DNA of 64,000 nt from Hortaea werneckii (Eukaryota; Ascomycota; Dothideomycetes; Mycosphaerellales; Teratosphaeriaceae): positions 434,001-498,000 of the forward strand of contig JBAOKB010000071.1 of the NCBI GenBank assembly GCA_037044905.1. Reading direction: 5' to 3'. This document shows positions 58,746-64,000 of this stretch, piece by piece; within the stretch, counting starts at the first letter, position 1; each line of letters opens with the position of its first letter. The position numbers and the translations under genes are program-made. The notes below the pieces were generated by a model. The model had not been told where the DNA came from and did not search any database. It saw only the letters and a list, made by a program, of their open reading frames with translations.

Positions 58746-60010
58746 CAGCTGGCAAGGCAGTCTCCCCGTCGCAGCGATGTACAAAGTTGTCTTTGTTTTT
58801 ATCTTTACGGTAGTTTTAGTTCTAGTTAGCGGATCAATTAATTGTTCATTTCCTCTCCCCAAACCCGGCTTGTTGAAAGAATTATGGGATTTTCCGTACA
58901 ATTTATGCGCTTTCCTTTATCACACCAAGCGATCGGTGGATGGCAATCGACAACTGGTGACCAACCTACTAGGTTGATCGGTTGCACTTCTGTCCTCTCA
59001 CCAGATCATGTCCTTTGCAATTGCCAAGACTCGTCCACTATTTCTATCTATCGAATTAATGCACATTGCGGGACGTCATTCTTGTCTTCGGTCACTCCCC
59101 ACCAATGCCACAGATGCAATGTCACTTATCGACTGCGAGTGTGAAGATGTTCTGAACAAGAAACGATAGACCTAGGAGTATGGCCTCCGAGCAAGATGTC
59201 GGCGGCAGGGATCTGTTTTGCGCAAAGAGGCTGTCAAGCGTAAACCTCTGCCCGGAGTACGCTGATCGATGAACAGGGAAATTGTCATTACACTCGCTTT
59301 CTGTCACAAGCATGTTCGGCGCGGTGAAGGCCAAGTATTGCTTATCTGAACCCATCCGAACATGTCCAGTCACATACAACTTGTTTCGGACGACAACTTA
59401 GACTTCGTTGCCAAGCATGTCGATCATTGTGGAGCTGAGGCTCAGATGAGGGCGCGATGAATGATTCTGGTTGGTTGGTGGCTCTTGCCTTATCTATTTC
59501 TTATTCTTTACTTCTGATTTCTTTTGGTGACAGATGTACCAAAAGCAGGCTAGGCCACTAATTTGGGGAGCGAGTGTTAGTCCACAGAGCCCCGGGATCC
59601 CAGAAGCCCGGTTTAAGCACCAACAATGGGGATGATCGACACCCCGACCCATTTCTCTGGAATGGTATTGCTCCGAAGATGGTACGTCAACATGGACGTA
59701 CGGAGCTCAGCACGAGATTCGGACTCGTGCTTTTTCGCTTTGGTGCTGGAAGATCTGCGCCGTGATGCTGCTAATTGTGATCGTCGAGATAAGAGGCGGA
59801 GTTTATGAGATGGTTGCGAATGCAAAGCTGTATCGATGGCGGCAAGAGCTGATGCCGAAAGCACGAGCGTTCGACGATGAAGGGTTGACAGAAGGCATAA
59901 ATACCCCTCATGATCCCTCCCTTTCGTGCCTCTTTGCTCAGTATCTACACAGTCCAACCTCAACCACTCCGACAAAAGGCAAAGTCTCCCGCAACTACAC
60001 ATCTTTCATC
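58746..60010. other. Intergenic
   Basis: 1.26 kb between the acidic secreted gene and the hydrophobin; no credible gene. The proximal 120 bp carries a TATA box and CT-rich DNA typical of a strongly expressed gene. Confidence 0.6.
59897..59903 (+). promoter_or_regulatory. TATA box (ATAAATA) of the hydrophobin gene
   Basis: ATAAATA 108 bp upstream of the hydrophobin ATG, followed by a pyrimidine-rich leader. Confidence 0.6.
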
Positions 60011-60453
60011 ATGCAATACTCTATCCTCGCCATTGCTTTTGCAGCGCTCGCTGCTGCTAGCCCAATGAGCTCCCTAGAGAGCCGTCAAGCTGGAATTTGG
60101 TAAGGGAATACTGCCAAAGGACCTAAGGAAGTCGAAGCTGATTCTCATCCAATCATAGCCCGGGCATTGATAGCCCCCAGTGCTGCCAGACATCTGTCGA
60201 AGGTGTCGTCGACTTGGAATGCTCGACTCGTAAGTGGCATGGACTTCGATCTGCGAAATGATCCAGCTGACCCTTTGGACAGCACCAAATGACCCAGCTA
60301 CTGCGGCGGATGTAAGGTCCGAGTGTGCCGCAACAGGCTTGACCGCTAAGTGCTGCACCGTTCCAGTGGTAAGTATGCATCTATTCAAAATGTGACGCAT
60401 GGTGTACTGATTTATCTCAGGCTGGCCTTGGCGTTGTATGCAACGATCTGTAG
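60011..60453 (+). CDS. Class II hydrophobin-like small secreted protein
   Basis: Four small exons (60011-60099, 60159-60229, 60283-60368, 60421-60453) joined by three GT-AG introns of 59, 53 and 52 nt. They code 92 residues with signal peptide MQYSILAIAFAALAAASP. The mature part has eight cysteines in the hydrophobin order C-CC-C-C-CC-C: GICPGIDSPQCCQ, DLECSTPP, SECAATGLTAKCC and VVCNDL. Spacing (9, 11, then 16, 8 and 10 residues) and length fit class II, whose products self-assemble at air-water surfaces and coat hyphae and spores. Phases are consistent at every junction and each intron ends in a normal acceptor. Because each exon is under 30 codons, single-frame ORF searching does not reveal it. 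Confidence 0.9.
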
Positions 60454-60611
60454 GCGATAGAAGCGGATATTGACCCTGCGTCTTCTTGAAGTGGTCGTAG
60501 CGAAACGGAGGCTTCCTAACTTGGAAACGCGACACACCAAGTGCCTTTCGTAGATTCAATTCATGAACATGCGCTGCATTTAGAGCAAGACCTCAGTCCT
60601 CAATCAATATC

Positions 60612-62068
60612 TCAGCCTCCCTCCTTCTCGTTTGAATCGCGCACATTGGTCTGGACAATAGGCGCAGATGCGAAAGGACTGGTGTGCACCTCTGCACCAG
60701 ATGCACTTTCAAAAGCTTTCCGTCCGCCTGGCGTTAGCTTATCAGCCAATCCAGCGCGACCATTCTGGAGCGGATTTGTACAGAACAGTATCAGCAGTCG
60801 ATCAACAACCTCTCGCAAAGCGTCCGCGTGTGGCTGCAAAGTCGATTGCTCGATATGCTGACGAAAAGCAAATTGAGTCCCTTTATATACCTGGTGGTAG
60901 ACGAGCTTGAACTCTTCATCGTTGCGTCTGTCGGTTTCCTCTTGCTCGGATGACTGCGCTGCGATTGCACTGCTTTTGGCCTTCTTCCGCTTGCTTTGCG
61001 ACAAACCGTGAAGCCGCATCCCGGCCATAACTACTCTCGAAATGAGATCCTTGTTCCTGGTCTCCGTGCTTTCTTCGACGTCCATGCCTGTGACACTCTC
61101 CATCCTTGCCAAAGATGACCGTTTAGGGACCTCGGATGCGGCGCGTGCTGTTGTTGGCCTAGAGGAGGCAACACTGGAACATCTAGAAGCCGGTCGAGTT
61201 GGCGCAGGCACTGCATGATTGCTAGAGCCGCTGACTGACCGACGGTGAGAGAAGCTCGGGTAAGATCCAGCGGTATCTGTCTTCACGGCTGCCGCTGCGG
61301 CGATGCTTGAGCCACCCGTCCGGCGTGCTTTCTGGCGACGTTCGGCAGCATCGTCGAATGTATCGTTGACTGTTCTGCGCTTCCTGACAGGCGGCAAATT
61401 GATCACCTCTGCTTCTTCACCCGCTTCGTCGTGGAGAAAAACGGCTGGCACGGTGTCATGCTCTACCACAGGTGAGTGAGGTGGCGTGTCTGTTCTGATA
61501 AGAGACTGTTCTGGAGATAGAGGCAACGCATGTACGCGGAACGCCCATGACAGATAATGATCGGTTGTGATTAAAGAATCAGTTGCCGGCGAGGAGGAAG
61601 GCGGAGTCGGCGGGCGCGGTACAAGGTCAGACTGGGCAGCTGCGTAAAATAATATTTCCGAGGGCTTTGATGGTGATAGCTTCGGCTCATTGCGTGATGT
61701 TTCCACCGAGGCAAGAATCCCTATCGGCGACTCCGACCTCGCCTTCTGCCACCATGGTTGCTCGCCTTCGGTGGTAGAAGTGTCGCACAATAGATGATTG
61801 CTGAACCACTGCTGCGAGTCAAAGTTTGTCGTGAAGACGTTGAATGGCGGACCAGCTATCAGGCATAATGGGACCCGAGATACGTCAATTAGAGACGTAA
61901 AACGCAAGGTGCAATGCTCCGGCAGCGTGTGTCCTGAAGAGCATGAAAGTGTGATATCTAAGTTTGTTCAGCTACTGAGAAGTCTCTTGTGATCTTATGG
62001 GCACTATAAATACCTGCTATCTCATCTCCATTCTCCAGACTGATATTGACGTTGCTCTGCGATAACAT
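60612..62068 (-). CDS. Sld7-like replication/cell-cycle protein
   Basis: Exon 1 (62014-62068) codes MLSQSNVNISLENGDEIA; a 56-nt intron (61958-62013, GTATTT...TTAG) leads to DITLSCSSGHTLPEHC. The total is 466 residues. The centre is basic and Ser/Thr-rich with a likely nuclear signal (PPVRKRRTVNDTFDD, KARRTGG). The C-terminal ~100 residues (NKDLISRVVMAGMRLHG, FKLVYHQVYKGTQFAFRQH, VVDRLLILFCTNPLQNG) look like the fungal Sld7 C-terminal domain. Sld7 works with Sld3 in loading Cdc45 at origins. The assignment rests on recalled family pattern and deserves a profile search. The long single frame alone starts with TTG, so the added exon is needed. Confidence 0.6.
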
Positions 62069-62651
62069 GCTGGGGTTTGAACATGTCTTCATGCACGCGC
62101 AGTCGCGGTGAGGTGCAGAACGGGGAGACGCGTTCGCGCTTGCTTCGGCAGTTGCCGTTGAGACTTCGAATGCTGAAAAGAGGAGAGGCCATACGAGTGA
62201 GGCCCAGTGAGAAAATAATTAAATGATACTACCTCACAAGATATGTCGTCACAGGGAGATGTACATTGATGATCAAATTCATTCAAATATCTAAAGTAAG
62301 CGATTGTAGATAAATTGGTATTCAAAAGATAACGTGCCTCCCAAGTAAAAGCAAGCAAGTAACAAGCCGCGTCATAAAACAAAGCACTAATTCAAAAAAG
62401 CTGCCAACAACGCCATCGTGACCTCTCCTTCGTGAAGTTCATTACTTTTTCCACCCTCCGCCATGTTCCCGGGGTCGTTCAGGGCCTCGAATCGTACAAC
62501 ATGTCGCCTCGCCGAAACTTGCTTGCACCTTGCTCGCTGCTCATCGCTATGCTGTCTATCGTGTCTCGGAACGCTGCAAAAAGGGTATCTGGCAACGAGG
62601 GTATCGTTCGCAAATCGAAAGTGAATAAATTAGAATGTTGAATTAAGCCGC
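62069..62651. other. Intergenic
   Basis: Upstream of the Sld7-like gene and 3' of glutamate synthase. No credible gene. Confidence 0.6.
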
Positions 62652-64000
62652 TTATGCAGCAGCGGTGATGAGCTCCGAGGGTGCACCGTTGGCCTTGTGC
62701 AGGAGCTCGTACGGCGGCCGCTTGACGATACCGCCGGTGACTGGGAGCTGGGTGCCCATGCCAGTCAGGAAGGAGTCAACATCGCGAGCAGCCATGCGAC
62801 CCTCGTTGATGCCCCAGACGATGAGAGACTGGCCACGACGGCAGTCACCAGCCGCGAAGACACCCTCGATGTTGGTGTTGTAGTGACCCGCTGGCGTCTT
62901 GATGTTCTTGCGGGCGTCCTTCTCGATGTTGCCACCCATGACCTTGTCCTCGGGGCCCAAGAAACCCATCGACAGAAGGACCAGGTCAGCTGGGAAGTAC
63001 TCTTCAGTACCCTCGAGCTTCTTCATGTCCCAGCCGCCAGTGGCAGACTTCGTCCACTCGACACGGATAGTGTTGATACCCTTGACCTTGCCACTTCCGT
63101 CGTCGACGAAGTCAGTGGACATGACACAGTACTCACGCGGGTCACGTCCCATGTGGGTCTTGACCTCAGAGTGACCATAGTCCACACGGTAGATACGCGG
63201 CCACTGCGGCCACGGGTTGTCGCGGGCACGCTCAGCTGGAGGCTGAGGAAGCAGCTCGAAGTTGACAACCGACTTGGCTCCGTGACGAACAGAGGTACCA
63301 ATGCAGTCGTTACCAGTGTCACCACCACCGATAACCACAACGTGCTTGTCCTTGGCAGAATGTACGAGCCGTCTTCAAGCTCGGAGTCGAGAAGGGACTT
63401 GGTGTTGCGGTGCAAGAATTCCATGGCGAAATGGACTCCGTCAAGGTTCCTGTTCGGAATAGGCAAGTCACGAGCGACTGTGGAGCCCGTTGCGATCACC
63501 ACGGCGTCGTTGCTGCCGCGGAGAGAGTCGAGAGTAAGATCACCCTCGCCAATGGTCATCCCCGGCTTGAAATTGATGCCTTCTGCCGCCATAAAGTCCA
63601 CCCGGCGCTGGACGACATTCTTGTCGAGCTTCATGTTGGGAATTCCGTACATGAGCAGACCTCCAATGCGGTCCGAGCGTTCGTACACTGTTACCTCATG
63701 GCCGGCCTTGTTGAGCTGATCGGCACAAGCCAAACCAGCCGGACCAGAGCCAATGACGGCAACCTTTCTGCCGCTACGCCACTGAGGCGCCGATGGCACC
63801 ATCCAGCCCATCTCGAATCCACGGTCAATGATGGCGCACTCAATTGATTTGATGCCCACAGGGTCCTCATTGATGCCAAGAACGCAAGCGCCCTCGCAGG
63901 GAGCCGGGCAAACGCGCCCTGTGAACTCGGGGAAGTTGTTTGTCATGAGCAGGCGGTTTAGGGCGTCCTTCCACTGGTTTTGGAACACCAATTCGTTCCA
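62652..64000 (-). CDS. GLT1: NADH-dependent glutamate synthase (GOGAT), C-terminal part
   Basis: C-terminal ~450 residues of the large fungal GOGAT, which converts 2-oxoglutarate and glutamine to two glutamates. The gene runs off the right edge. This portion is the small-subunit-like electron-input module: a Cys-rich iron-sulfur region (RVCPAPCEGACVLGINEDP), the FAD site (VAVIGSGPAGLACADQL), the NAD(P)H site (VVVIGGGDTGNDCIG) and the C-terminal FAD contact (EGVFAAGDCRRGQSLIVW). One base is missing at 63359-63360: ATTTCTGCCAAG in place of ATTCTGCCAAG would join DGSYI to SAKDKHVVV. The stop is TAA at 62652-62654. Confidence 0.95.

Overview
The window comes from a filamentous ascomycete nuclear genome. 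It carries spliced fungal housekeeping genes (actin, Sey1, Ede1, Pet100, Fes1, DHR1/ECM16, glutamate synthase), a class II hydrophobin and an RTA1-like protein. The introns are short GT-AG introns, mostly 49-160 nt. Composition and family mix fit a dothideomycete (Capnodiales/Mycosphaerellales-like), but that placement is inference. Genes are closely spaced on both strands with no operons, and no transposon, rRNA, tRNA or CRISPR array could be supported.

Layout: 0-17 kb holds a triose-phosphate-type transporter fragment, a secreted alpha/beta hydrolase, the ER-fusion GTPase Sey1, a Pumilio RNA-binding protein, an F-box-like protein, a Pns1/choline-transporter-like membrane protein and a CLPTM1-family membrane protein. 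17.3-23 kb is gene-poor, with one candidate three-exon orphan gene (20332-21007). 23-36 kb has a thioredoxin-like protein, a secreted MGH1/GH63-like glycosidase, a proteasome assembly chaperone divergent from the 18S rRNA helicase DHR1, a conserved unknown, an extended SDR epimerase and an RTA1-like protein. 36-44.8 kb has Ede1, an unknown membrane-anchored protein, Pet100 and a peroxisomal enoyl-CoA isomerase. 44.85-45.4 kb is a minisatellite block followed by a BTB protein with a repeated C-terminus. 47-64 kb has a methyltransferase, a WW protein, Fes1, actin, a FAD oxidoreductase, a repeat-rich acidic secreted protein, a hydrophobin, an Sld7-like protein and the C-terminus of NADH-glutamate synthase.

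The most important observation concerns sequence quality. About 29 coding-frame breaks occur in 20 otherwise intact genes, mostly consistent with one missing or extra base in a short run. They include actin and glutamate synthase. Once the actin break is allowed for, the protein has exactly 375 residues. The simplest reading is systematic indel error in the assembly rather than pseudogenes or programmed frameshifting, so each affected gene below is annotated across its break. Real structural novelties that do not depend on this are the minisatellite, the 31-bp insertion in the BTB gene, the 90-bp repeats of the secreted acidic gene, and two multi-exon genes that simple ORF scanning misses (the hydrophobin and the orphan candidate).
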